Positions 38,034 to 46,499 of a stretch of DNA of 64,000 bases are shown here, one piece after another; position 1 is the stretch's first letter; each line of letters starts with the position of its first letter. The stretch comes from Naasia aerilata. GTDB lineage: Bacteria > Actinomycetota > Actinomycetes > Actinomycetales > Microbacteriaceae. The notes beneath the pieces are model-generated. The model was not told where the DNA came from, searched no databases, and saw only the letters and a program-made list of their open reading frames with translations. A program made the translations under genes and the position numbers. The DNA is taken from the NCBI RefSeq assembly GCF_030296595.1, contig NZ_AP027731.1:124001-188000 (forward strand), written 5' to 3'.

Positions 38034-38689
38034 GTGATCGAACCCCGCCCCCGATCCGACTTGCCCTTGTCGACGACCACAAGATGCTCCTCGGCGCGCT
38101 GACGGAATGGATCCGCAACGCCGCCTCGGACATCGAGATGGTGGCCGCCGTCACGACCTGGCCCGAGCTGCTCACCCACCGGGAGTTCCCCGTCGACGTG
38201 GTGCTCCTCGACCTGGACCTGAAGGACAACATCCCGATCTCGGTGAAGCTCTCGATGCTGAAGAGCACCGGGGTCAAGACCGTGCTGATGAGCACCTACT
38301 CGGAGCCCAACGTGGTCCGTGAGGCTCTTGCGGCCGGCGCACTCGGCTACCTCGTGAAGAGCGAAGACGCCTCCATGATCGTCGACGCGCTCCGCTCCGC
38401 CTACCGCGGCGAGTCCTACATCTCGGCAGAGCTCGACCTCGCGCTGAACGCCGGCGACATCGGCGGCGCCCCCAAGCTCAGCGCCCAGGAGCGTCGGGTC
38501 ATGGCGCTGTACGGCGGCGGCGAGCCCGTCAAGACGGTCGCCTACGAGCTCGGCATCTCCGAGGAGACGGCCAAGAGCTACCTCAAGCGCATCCGCGAGA
38601 AGTACCGGGTCGCCGGGTTCGATGTCGGCACCAAGGTGGCGCTGCGTCGCCGCGCGATCCAGGACGGCATCCTTCTCCAGACCGACTGA
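38034..38689 (+). CDS. NarL-type response regulator 2, frameshifted at N-terminus
   Basis: About 218 residues after adding one C to the C5 run at 38048-38052, which restores IRLALVDDHKMLLGAL at the start. Receiver: Asp pair in LVDDH, acceptor Asp in VVLLDLDLKDN, Lys in YLVKSED. DNA-binding domain: AYELGISEETAKSYLKRI. The GTG at 38034 is preferred for AGGAG 7 bases upstream; an in-frame ATG at 37980 overlapping the previous stop is possible. Much like regulator 1 in both domains. Confidence 0.9.
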
Positions 38690-38704
38690 CCGGGGGAACA
38701 CCGG

Positions 38705-38731
38705 GGCACCGCACGCGCAGCGTGCGGTGCC
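38705..38731 (+). terminator. terminator of the two-component cluster
   Basis: 12-bp perfect stem (38705-38716 with 38720-38731), 3-base loop, followed by a short T-rich tract. Confidence 0.8.
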
Positions 38732-38813
38732 TTCCTGGTTTAAAGAGACGCCACAGCTCAGCTCCTTAGCGCACCCCCACCTCCGGTGATCCCCTCCGGT
38801 AACCCCCTCCGGT

Positions 38814-38853
38814 GATTGAGGAGCTCGCGCAGCGAGCGTCTCGAAATCCCCGC
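38814..38853. repeat. 40-bp actinobacterial intergenic repeat, copy 1
   Basis: Begins GATTGAGGAGCTCGCGCAG and contains the small dyad GCTCGCGCAGCGAGC, ending TCGAAATCCCCGC. Identical by eye to the copy at 38895-38934. Very similar sequences are scattered through Microbacteriaceae spacers. Confidence 0.85.
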
Positions 38854-38894
38854 GACGAGTAGACGCGAAACCCGCACAGCCCACCCCCACCGCC

Positions 38895-38934
38895 GATTGA
38901 GGAGCTCGCGCAGCGAGCGTCTCGAAATCCCCGC
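38895..38934. repeat. 40-bp actinobacterial intergenic repeat, copy 2
   Basis: Same 40 bases as copy 1, 81 bases downstream and in the same direction. Confidence 0.85.
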
Positions 38935-39041
38935 CTCTGGTCCCGTGCAGCCCGCGCAGCCTCCTCTCGGGCTTAAGACAGCAGGGAGGTGGCTGCGTTG
39001 TGCGCGCACGTCACGCCCGCGCGCCCCGTCCTTGAGCCCTT

Positions 39042-39124
39042 CACCGAGCGCACCCCTACGCACCGAGCGCGCCCGTCGTTCACCGGGGAGGGCGCGCGCT
39101 CGGTGCGTCGGGGTGCGTTCGGTG
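39042..39124. repeat. long imperfect palindrome of CCGAGCGC motifs
   Basis: Left arm 39042-39074 and right arm 39090-39124 are near-perfect reverse complements (one 2-base insertion and two mismatches by eye). The arms contain the CCGAGCGCACCCC-type motif also present at 2403-2515 and 39197-39275. Confidence 0.7.
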
Positions 39125-39293
39125 CGACCGACGAGAGCCGGTCACGCCGGGCCCGCTGAGCGCGGGGCGAGGCGCCAGGCGCGCAGTGCACCGCCACCGA
39201 GCGCGGGGTGTGACGACGAGCGCGCCCCTAGTACGCACCGCGCTCGTCGCTACGGGGCGCGCTCGGCGAGAGGCACCGCGCTGAATGAGAGCG

Positions 39294-40565
39294 CTACGCC
39301 GGGTCGGACACCAGCTCGCGCGACCGGGCCGGCGCCGCGGCGGGGATGCGGCGGCGCTGGCGTGCCTCCACCGTGAAGCTCACGATCGCGAGCAGGACGC
39401 CCACCACGCTGAGGGCGAGCCCGACTCCGACCGGCGCCACGTAGCCGAGCCCCGCCGCGACGACGGCGCCGCCCAGCGCCGCTCCGAGGGTGTTGCCGAT
39501 GTTGAGCGCCGAGTGGTTCACCGCCGCCGCGATCGTCTGGCTGTCGCCGGCCACATCGAGCAGCCGCACCTGAATCGCGATGGAGCCGCCGCCGATCGCC
39601 GCGCCGAGCAGGAAGCAGCAGGCGAACAGGCCCGCCGCGGTGCTCACCGTGAACAGGAGCACCGCGAGCGCGACGATGGTGCCGCCGAATGCGACAAGCA
39701 GTGCTCGCTTCACCCCGCGGTCGACGAACCACCCGCCGGCGAAGTTGCCGACGGTCATGCCCAGGCCGAACACGACGAGCACGATCGGGACCACTGCGAG
39801 CGGGAGGCCGGTCACATCCGTGGCGATCGGCGAGATGTAGGTGTAGACGGCGAACAGGCCGCTGAAGCCGACCGAGCCGATGCCGAGGGCGAACCAGACC
39901 TGCGGGCGGCGGAACGCCTTCAGCTCGTGGCCGACCGTCGCGCCCGGGTTGCCCGGCTGAGCCGGCACGACCGCCGCCACCGACAGGAACGTCAGCGCGA
40001 AGACCGCGGCGACCGCGACGTAGGCCATTCGCCAGCCGGTCTCCTGGCCGAGCCAGGTGATCGCGGGCACCCCGACCACGTTGGCGATCGTCAGCCCGCC
40101 GATGACGAAGGCGACGCCCTGGCCGCGCTTCCCGGGCCCGAGGAGGGATGCGGCGACGAGCGACGCCACTCCGAAGTACGCCCCGTGCGGCAGGGCGGCC
40201 ACGAACCGGGCGGCGAAGACGAGGCCGAAGGAGGGCAGCGTCGCGGAGGCGATGGTTGCGACCGTGACGACGGCGAGGAGGACGAGCAGCAGCTTCTTCC
40301 TCGCGAAGCGGGCCGAGAAGGCCGCGATCGTCGGCGCACCCACCACGACGCCCATCGCGTACGCGGCGATCAGGGCGCCCGCCTGGCCGTTCGCCGTCGC
40401 GGGCGAGGCCGCATAGACGTCCGGGAGCAGGTCGCGCGCCAGGTTCGGCAGGAGGCCCATCGCCACGAACTCGGTGCAGCCGATGCCGAATCCGCCGAGA
40501 GCCAGTGCGAGCAGGGCGAGGCGGACACGGGCAGGGCTGAGTTCAGGCAACGAGCGCTCCATCAC
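39294..40565 (-). CDS. MFS efflux transporter (DHA1, AraJ/Cmx-like)
   Basis: 423 residues with about 12 membrane spans. LALGGFGIGCTEFVAMGLLP at the start is the signature of the AraJ/chloramphenicol-efflux group of DHA1 carriers, and MGVVVGAPTIAAF/RKKLLL forms the loop after helix 2. Likely a drug or sugar exporter; substrate not determined. Two ATG codons stand at the start (40565 and 40562). It is the last gene of the minus-strand block that ends at the repeat region. Confidence 0.9.
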   Translation of the reverse strand: MMERSLPELSPARVRLALLALALGGFGIGCTEFVAMGLLPNLARDLLPDVYAASPATANGQAGALIAAYAMGVVVGAPTIAAFSARFARKKLLLVLLAVVTVATIASATLPSFGLVFAARFVAALPHGAYFGVASLVAASLLGPGKRGQGVAFVIGGLTIANVVGVPAITWLGQETGWRMAYVAVAAVFALTFLSVAAVVPAQPGNPGATVGHELKAFRRPQVWFALGIGSVGFSGLFAVYTYISPIATDVTGLPLAVVPIVLVVFGLGMTVGNFAGGWFVDRGVKRALLVAFGGTIVALAVLLFTVSTAAGLFACCFLLGAAIGGGSIAIQVRLLDVAGDSQTIAAAVNHSALNIGNTLGAALGGAVVAAGLGYVAPVGVGLALSVVGVLLAIVSFTVEARQRRRIPAAAPARSRELVSDPA

Positions 40566-40644
40566 AGAAGGGAAGGTGGCGTCGTCGCCGGGTATTCCAG
40601 GGTAGGCGACCGCGCGCTGTTCTCCGGAGGGGTGGACAGGACCC

Positions 40645-41748
40645 TCAGGGGTTGATCGCGAGGAAGACGAACGCGGCGAGCAGGATGAGGTGCAGCACGC
40701 CCTGCAGACGCGTCACCCGCCCCGGCATCACGGTGAGGATGCCGACGAGCACGGTCAGCACGAGCAGCACGATCTGCGTCGAGCCGAGGCCGAGGGTCAG
40801 CGGGCCCGGCAGCCAGATCGAGGCGATCGCGATCGCCGGGATCGTGAGGCCGATGCTCGCCATCGCCGACCCGTAGGCGAGGTTGAGGCTCGTCTGCATC
40901 CGCTCGCGAAGGGCGGCGCGGGACGCGGCGAGCCCTTCGGGCAGCAGCACGAGCAGCGCGATGACCACACCCACGAACGAGCTGGGGATCCCCGCCGCCG
41001 CGACCCCGGCCTCGATCGCCGGAGAGACCGTCTTCGCGAGCCCGACCACGGCGACGAGCGAGACGACCAGCAGTCCCCCGCTGATCGCCGCTGCGCGCCC
41101 CGACGGAGGAGCCACGTGATCCTCCTCGTCGTCCGGCTGGATCGACTTCCCGGAGGCGGACACGGGCAGGAAGAAGTCGCGATGCCCCACCGTCTGGGTC
41201 AGCACGAACGCGACGTAGAGGATCAGCGAGGCCACGGCGGCGAAGCCCAGCTGCGACGGCGAGAACTGCGGCCCCGGCCGGCTCGTCGTGAACGCGGGCA
41301 GCACGAGGGTGAGCGTGGCGAGTGCCGCCACGACCGCGAGCGCCGCCCCCGCGCCCTCCGAGTTGAACCGGGGCAGCCGGAAGCGCAGCGAACCGAGGAG
41401 CACCGCGAGGCCGGCGATGCCGTTCACCGTGATCATGACGGCGGCGAAGACGGTGTCCCGGGCCAGCGTCGAGGTGTCCTTCCCGCCGCCCGACACCATG
41501 AGCGTGATGATGAGGCCCACCTCGATGACGGTGACAGCGACCGCGAGCAGGAGCGAGCCGAAGGGCTCTCCCACCCGGTGGGCGACGACCTCGGCGTGGT
41601 GCACCGCGGCGAGGACCACCCCGACGAGAACGAGGCCGACGAGGACCACGAGGACGCCGGGGAGCTTCTGCCCCCAAGTCGCGATGAGCGCGACGGCGCC
41701 GACCGCGGGAATGCCGGCGCTCCACCAGCGTCGGATCCATGCCGTCAT
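40645..41748 (-). CDS. ChaA-like Ca2+/Na+/H+ antiporter
   Basis: 367 residues with about 11 membrane spans in two related halves, the CaCA superfamily plan. The first half carries HHAEVVAHRVGEPFGSLLLA with the conserved acidic residue, and the second LLVLLPEGLAASRAA. Between them lies an acidic cytosolic loop (QPDDEEDH). ChaA exchanges Ca2+ or Na+/K+ for protons. The ATG at 41748 is chosen for the GGGAG 7 bases upstream; a TTG at 41799 begins a longer frame. Confidence 0.9.
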   Translation of the reverse strand: MTAWIRRWWSAGIPAVGAVALIATWGQKLPGVLVVLVGLVLVGVVLAAVHHAEVVAHRVGEPFGSLLLAVAVTVIEVGLIITLMVSGGGKDTSTLARDTVFAAVMITVNGIAGLAVLLGSLRFRLPRFNSEGAGAALAVVAALATLTLVLPAFTTSRPGPQFSPSQLGFAAVASLILYVAFVLTQTVGHRDFFLPVSASGKSIQPDDEEDHVAPPSGRAAAISGGLLVVSLVAVVGLAKTVSPAIEAGVAAAGIPSSFVGVVIALLVLLPEGLAASRAALRERMQTSLNLAYGSAMASIGLTIPAIAIASIWLPGPLTLGLGSTQIVLLVLTVLVGILTVMPGRVTRLQGVLHLILLAAFVFLAINP

Positions 41749-41841
41749 TCGGTCACTCCCGGCGCTGGGCCTTCCGGCCTCGGACGTCTGAGCATCCAAC
41801 CTATCGGGTGGCCCTGGACGGCGGCCCGACGCGTCCGGTGC

Positions 41842-42023
41842 TCAGGCGGAGGCGTCCTGCGTCGTCAGCGCCTTCTCGAGCCGCTCCACCTTGGCCGTGA
41901 GCTCGCCGCTGTATCCGGGCCGGATGTCCGCCTTGAGTACGAGCGAGACGCGCGTGCCGTACTGCCCTACCGCCTCCGCCGCCCGGCGGATCACGTCGAA
42001 CACCTCGTCCCACTCACCCTCGA
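41842..42023 (-). pseudogene. 3' half of thiamine-binding (MTH1187/YqgV-type) gene, split by an island
   Basis: Codes for the C-terminal half of a small thiamine-binding protein: EWDEVFDVIRRAAEAVG, RVSLVLKADIRPGYSGEL, ending QDASA. Reading upstream, similarity stops at EGEWDEV, in the CCCTCGA core at 42017-42023, and the frame then hits a stop near 42049 with no start codon. The missing first half is at 46500-46644. It is about 80 % identical by eye to the intact copy at 45167-45487. Together with 46500-46644 it formed one gene between the GT87 gene and the antiporter. Confidence 0.9.
42017..42023. repeat. island boundary, left core CCCTCGA
   Basis: The 7 bases CCCTCGA occur here and at 46500-46506. 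Joining the outer flanks through one copy restores the thiamine-binding reading frame (TTIEG-EWDEV), so these are the ends of the inserted DNA. Confidence 0.8.
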
Positions 42024-42081
42024 GGGCAGAGAAAGGGGCCTTGCCCTACTTTTCCTTCGCCACCACGAGAGGAGCACCACC

Positions 42082-42395
42082 ATGAACGTCGTCGGTTACG
42101 TCCGCCTGTTCCGCGCTTCCCGGGAGGAGAGCACTCCCATCGTGCGCCAGCGCGAGGTGATCGCTAGGACCGCCGAGTCGCGCGGATGGCAACTTGTTGG
42201 CATCGAGGAGGACAACGACACGTCGGCGACGAGACCCGGCTGGACCGCCCCAGACTGAACCGGGTGCGAGAGCAGATCGCCAGCGGCGCGGCGAAGGCCG
42301 TCCTCGTCTGGCGCCTTGACCGCATGGCACGCAGCGTCGTGGACTTCGGCACGCTGCCGGACCAGGGCGTTGAGGTGATCTCCTGCACGGCTTAG
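42082..42395 (+). pseudogene. serine recombinase (large serine integrase type), truncated
   Basis: Residues from the ATG at 42082 (GAGAGGAGC upstream) match the start of actinobacterial/phage serine integrases: NVVGYVRLFRASREESTP, RQREVIARTAESRGW, GIEEDNDTSA. After a frameshift near 42235 the resolvase domain goes on as RLDRPRLNRVREQI and AVLVWRLDRMARSVVDFGTL. The catalytic Ser region near the start looks altered (VRLFRASREES, where VRVS is usual). The gene stops at 42395 after the resolvase domain; the recombinase and zinc-ribbon domains needed for integration are gone. Its position next to the left core is where an integrase gene normally lies. Confidence 0.8.
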
Positions 42396-42995
42396 CAACC
42401 CTCTGCGGATGCGCTCGCCGCTCGGATTCTCACCGCACGCCTCCACGCTTCTCAGGCCCTCTCCTGTGCCCCAATTCGTACCCTGAAAGGAGGCGGCACC
42501 ATGGCCGCCGTCACCCCTCTCCCCACCCCCGAGCCGGACCCGGCCCCCACGCTCTCGCACGAGCCCCCGGCCGCCCTGGTCGGAGACCGCTCGGGCGACC
42601 TTCTCCGACGCCGTCGCCGAGTTCCCCGCCCCTGGACCCCGCCACCCTCGCCGAGCCCTACCAGGCGTGCGCCCTGATCTCCCGCGGTGGACGCCGACGG
42701 CGTCGTGTCCGTCGGAAGCATGGGCCAGCCCGTGCCGCACCCCCTCGTCGCCGAGGAGCGCCTTCACCGGACGCAAGCCGTCGGCGCGCTGAAGGCGCTC
42801 GGCCTCGCTCTCGGCGCTGGCCCGCGCTCGGCGTCCTCGTCCTCTCGGGCTGGCGCCGCCCTCGCCGGTTCCCGCTGGCGCGGTCAGCACGCCTCGCGTC
42901 TGGAGGCGTCGTCGGCACCTCGCGTCCGTGCCGATCGCGCGTGGGACCGAGTCCGTCTAGGACCCTGGAACCCGCGCACCTCCTACGCTGGCCGC
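42396..42995 (+). pseudogene. degenerate phage-like stretch, possible terminase small-subunit remnant
   Basis: An ATG at 42501 has a perfect AAAGGAGG site. Pieces in different frames read TLSHEPPAAL, ATFSDAVAEF, LDPATLAEPYQACALIS and GVVSVGSMGQPVPHPLV followed by GALKALGLALGA. That order, above all GSMGQPVPHPLV, is like P27-type phage terminase small subunits. The frame changes do not follow the single-missing-base pattern seen elsewhere, so real decay is likely. The identification is tentative. Confidence 0.35.
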
Positions 42996-43121
42996 ATGGA
43001 CGACGACCTCGGCGAGATCGGCACGCCCTCGTGCCCGGGGTGTCTCGTGCCGCGGGAGGCCGAGGGCGACGCCCGTCCCCGCTGGCGCTGCCCGTCGTGC
43101 AAGCTCATCGTCCTCGCCTAG
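42996..43121 (+). CDS. 41-residue zinc-ribbon protein
   Basis: MDDDLGEIGTPSCPGCLVPR, then a CPSC pair near the end: two CxxC knuckles 18 residues apart, enough to bind one zinc. TACGCT stands 6 bases before the ATG, a leaderless arrangement. Tiny proteins of this kind are frequent in Microbacteriaceae. Function unknown; it could belong to the island or to captured host DNA. Confidence 0.6.
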   Translation: MDDDLGEIGTPSCPGCLVPREAEGDARPRWRCPSCKLIVLA

Positions 43122-43201
43122 TCGGCGTGCCCACGGGTGCCCACCCAATAGCCCCCGTAGAGTCCGCCCATGGCTCTTCGCCGACTACGAGAGGCCCGCG
43201 A

Positions 43202-44908
43202 ATGAAGATCGAATCTGAAGACATCGACATAGAAAGCATGCTGTCTGGTCGCTACTTCAAGATTCCCAGGTTCCAGCGGCCGTACTCCTGGGATGACGAG
43301 AACATCCAAGACCTTTGGGACGACGTCATGGCGGCGAAGGGCGAGGACTACTTCATCGGATCGATGGTTGTCTACCGCGGCGGCAAGCAAGCCTTCAGCC
43401 TGGTAGACGGCCAGCAACGCCTTACCACAATCACTGTATTTCTATGCATCTTGCGTGACGCATTCGCATCCCTAGACGAGGTCGACCTCGCGGCAGGCAT
43501 ACATCAGCTCGTCGAGCGCCCGAACCGGGACAATCAGAACGAGTTCGTGCTTCAAACCGAGACCTCGTTTCCATTCCTTCAGGAACAGATTCTGAAGTTC
43601 GGCGACCCCGACCTCACCGACATAGTCGAAATGTAAGAGGAACAAGCGCTACGCCAAGCGCACTTCACCCTGAGCGCCAAGGTCGCTTCGGTTCTGACAG
43701 CAGTCGATATCGACGATTCCATCTCAGAAGACGACAAACACACCGCGAAGGTTGCTCGCCTGAAGAAGGTTCGGGACTCCGTGTTCAACCTGAAGGTTAT
43801 CTTCGTGAAGCTGGAGAACGAGGATGACGCGTACCTAATCTTCGAGACACTGAACACACGAGGCAAGGACCTCGCCGTCACCGACCTCGTGAAGAATCAC
43901 TTCGCGAAGCTACTCCGGTCAAAGAACGCGGTGGATTCGGTGAAAATCAAGTGGAGCACGATTCTGGAAACCATCCACGAGTCGGCAGCCGACATAAACA
44001 CCGACTCATTCATCTACCACTTCTGGGCCTCCCGGCATGAAGCAGTACCGGCGAAGAAGCTCTACCCGGTCGTCAAGAAGCGGATCGATGCCAAGAACGC
44101 ACGCGTCTACCTTGACGCCCTAGTTGAAGACTCGAAGCACTACCGCGCCATCCACGAGCCTTCCTTCCGATGGGAGAAGGCCGAGCGGCGCGCAGCCAGT
44201 TCGCTGTCGGCGATCCAGCTGTTCAGGCTGGTGCAGCCAACACCCGCTCTCCTATCCCTCGTGCGGGCGTACAACGAGAAGAAGATTCGACTGAAGACGC
44301 TCGTGCGCGCATTGGAGGCAATCGAGAACTTCCACTTTGCCTTCACCGCCGTCACCTCATCCCGCTCGTCTGGGGGCATATCTGGCATGTATGCGTCGTT
44401 CGCGCGGAAGTTGTACGAGAGCCGGAACTCCGCGGAAGCGGGCGTCGAGATCGATGCGTTCATCAAGAAACTCCGCGAACGCCGCCCGGACTACGACGAG
44501 TTCGAGGTTGCCTTCAGGCAGATCGGGTATACGAACGCCAACACAAAGCAGAAGGGGCTCGTGCGCTACATCCTCCGACGTTTCGCCGAGCATCACTCCT
44601 ACAAGTTCGCCGTGGACTTCGACGACCTCACCATCGAGCACCTTGCCCCACAGTCATTGATCGGAACGGACCCCTGGAGCGACGAGACCGTCGGCGCACT
44701 CGGCAACTTATTCCTGATCGATCAGAAGATGAATGGCGCCCTCGAGAACAAGTCGTTCAACGTCAAGGTGAAGATGTTGAGTGACGGGCGGTACAGCGTG
44801 CCGCAGTTCATGACTCTTGCCGATTCATGGACACCGGAGAAGGTTCGTCTTCATTCGAACGCGATGGCTCGGGAGGCCTACGACGCGATCTGGAGCATTC
44901 CCAGCTAG
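43202..44908 (+). pseudogene. DUF262/DUF1524 (GmrSD-like) restriction-type gene with an in-frame stop
   Basis: If read through, a 568-residue protein. The N-terminal DUF262 part has IPRFQRPYSWDDENIQDLW and LVDGQQRLTTI (the DGQQR nucleotide-binding motif). The C-terminal DUF1524 part has the HNH-like IEHLAPQS followed by GALGNLFLI. GmrSD-type enzymes are type IV restriction systems that cut modified phage DNA. A TAA at 43634-43636 interrupts the gene after residue 144 without any frame change; the ATG at 43781 could restart a 375-residue C-terminal piece. Codon use is clearly less GC-rich than in the flanks, a sign of transfer. GAGAGG precedes the ATG at 43202. Confidence 0.85.
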
Positions 44909-45166
44909 CGGAACGGATTACCGGGTCCGACTCGATCAGGTCGGGCAAACCGCCGAGGGGGAAGTCCGAACCAGGATCGACGATCTAATCGACGGGCTTC
45001 CGGAGCCGCCGCACGTGATCGTGTGGATGGACACCGTAACGCCTACTCGGGCGACGTGCTCGCGGTGGCACGAGCATGTGAGGCCCTGGAGCACCCGATC
45101 CAGGTAGCGACGTTCGTAGCTGTTGGATGAACTGAACTGAGGTTCGGACCTCCGTCCGTCGTCTTC
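44909..45166 (+). other. remnant or non-coding stretch in the island
   Basis: Broken frames reading YRVRLDQVGQTAEGEVRTRI, then PEPPHVIVWMD and VLAVARACEALEHPIQVATF suggest the 3' end of an older gene with at least one frame break. I do not recognise it. Confidence 0.3.
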
Positions 45167-45487
45167 CTAGGGAAGGCGGACTTTTTCGGTATGTAGCGCC
45201 GCCTCCAGCCGTTCCACCTTGCCCGTAAGTTCGTCAGCGTGCCCCGGCCGAATGTCCGCTTTCAGCACGAGCGAGACCCGCGACCCATACTCACCGACCG
45301 CTTCGGTCGCGCGCCGGACAACGTCCATGACTTCGTCCCACTCGCCTTCCACGGTCGTAAACATGGCGTCCGTGTGATTCGGCAGGCCCGACTCGCGGAC
45401 GATCCGCACGGCCGCCGCGACGGCGTCATGGACCGAACCGTCGGTCCGACCGGTGCCGCTCGGCGCTACCGAGAATGCAAGCAGCAT
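45167..45487 (-). CDS. thiamine-binding (MTH1187/YqgV-type) protein, intact island copy
   Basis: 106 residues, complete. [47 protein letters not shown] and RVSLVLKADIRPG match the small ferredoxin-like family that binds thiamine or HMP. About 80 % identical by eye to the split host gene on either side of the island. Its stop and start are intact and it begins 16 bases after the stop of the deoxyribosyltransferase-like gene, so the two are probably cotranscribed. It may supply the function lost through the insertion. Confidence 0.88.
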   Translation of the reverse strand: MLLAFSVAPSGTGRTDGSVHDAVAAAVRIVRESGLPNHTDAMFTTVEGEWDEVMDVVRRATEAVGEYGSRVSLVLKADIRPGHADELTGKVERLEAALHTEKVRLP

Positions 45488-45503
45488 GACTTTCCAGTCC
45501 CTT

Positions 45504-46439
45504 TCACTGCGTCATCCGGAGGTACGCCAATTCCCGAGCACGGAAGTCGCGAATCTTCGACAGGAGAAGCTCACGGCGATCCATCAACTTCGCGCGCTCG
45601 GTCACGACGCCCACTACACCTTCGGGCGTTCCGCTGACCTCTGTGCCTGCGTCTTCGATCGAGAGGGAGAGGGAGTCGAGTTGCGCCTCCACCGTGGTGA
45701 GGTCGGCCTGGAGCGCTCCCAGCCGACGCTGTATTGCCCTCAGCTCTTGTCCAGCCGCGGAGTCGCCCGAGCGCCCTGCCCCGCTGTCCCAGGTCCAAAT
45801 GCCTCCAGTCTCATACACGGCGGCGGGGGCCAACGAACGCCGTTCCATGCGGCCCAGGCGCGTCGACAAGTCCTGAAGGGCTAGTGCGATCGCGTCGTTG
45901 GAGTCGCCACCAGCGCCGCCCGTGGCGATCGCCGCGAAAGCGCCGTAGGCGGTTAGGGGTGTCCGTGGCGGACCATCGGCCTTCTCTAGGTGGGCTGCAC
46001 TCATTCGAAGAGCCTTGATCGCCCCGTCCACCGATGCTGGATCCGTGAGTTCATAGTTGATGGCTCGCTGATCTGTCACGTCGAACGGAATCGTCTGCCC
46101 CTCACGAATCATGAGTATGAGCGGCTTCTGGTAGCCGTGCGCAAGCGCGACTTCGTAGAACACGTTTGGATTGTGATCAGTGAGGTCCGCGACGATCAGG
46201 TCGCTCTTCACAATCCGATCGATCACCTGCGTCGTGATGGAGTCGGGTGCGCTCTCCTCGTCTGCCCTCACAACGAACCAATCCGGCTCTCGAAATGCCT
46301 TCTTGATGACGTAGTCCAAGACGAGCTTTGCAGCGTGATGCTCGGCTGTGCCCGGTCGGCCGATCGGAGAGATCACGAAGAGCGTCTTGGGGGCGGCGTC
46401 AGGCTTCTTCGCGCTCGGTCGTTCCGACTTCTCCGTCAC
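45504..46439 (-). CDS. nucleoside 2-deoxyribosyltransferase-like protein with coiled-coil tail
   Basis: 311 residues. The first 150 match the NDT-like fold found in many defence and signalling islands: LFVISPIGRPGTAEHHA, TTQVIDRIVKSDLIVADLTDH (its Asp pair is typical), NPNVFYEVALAHGYQKPLI and PFDVTDQRAINYEL. The second half (residues 190-300) is rich in heptad-like Leu and charged residues, probably a coiled coil for oligomerisation. Relatives act on nucleotides such as NAD or serve as effectors, but the activity here is unknown. The GTG at 46439 has AAGGAG 6 bases upstream. Confidence 0.78.
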   Translation of the reverse strand: MTEKSERPSAKKPDAAPKTLFVISPIGRPGTAEHHAAKLVLDYVIKKAFREPDWFVVRADEESAPDSITTQVIDRIVKSDLIVADLTDHNPNVFYEVALAHGYQKPLILMIREGQTIPFDVTDQRAINYELTDPASVDGAIKALRMSAAHLEKADGPPRTPLTAYGAFAAIATGGAGGDSNDAIALALQDLSTRLGRMERRSLAPAAVYETGGIWTWDSGAGRSGDSAAGQELRAIQRRLGALQADLTTVEAQLDSLSLSIEDAGTEVSGTPEGVVGVVTERAKLMDRRELLLSKIRDFRARELAYLRMTQ

Positions 46440-46499
46440 AGCGCTCCTTCGTTACCCGAATGGCGCCGATCCTACAGACTCCCTTTACCCGCTATCGTG

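Larger units (their letters stand above)
38732..39293. other. gene-free repeat region
   Basis: About 560 bases without a credible gene. It holds three CTCCGGTRAT-like short repeats (38780-38816), two copies of a 40-bp element, a long imperfect palindrome and further CCGAGCGC/GCGCTCGG dyads up to 39275. Confidence 0.7.

Noticed and set aside
38814-38934. CRISPR array
   Set aside because: Only two 40-bp copies, with an internal dyad and no further regular spacing or cas genes.
42501-42900. Functional terminase gene
   Set aside because: At least three frame changes that do not fit the homopolymer pattern; kept only as a tentative remnant.
45100-45180. TPP riboswitch before the thiamine-binding gene
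   Set aside because: The gene is on the minus strand and starts at 45487; the 16-base gap to its upstream neighbour leaves no room, and no thi-box was seen.
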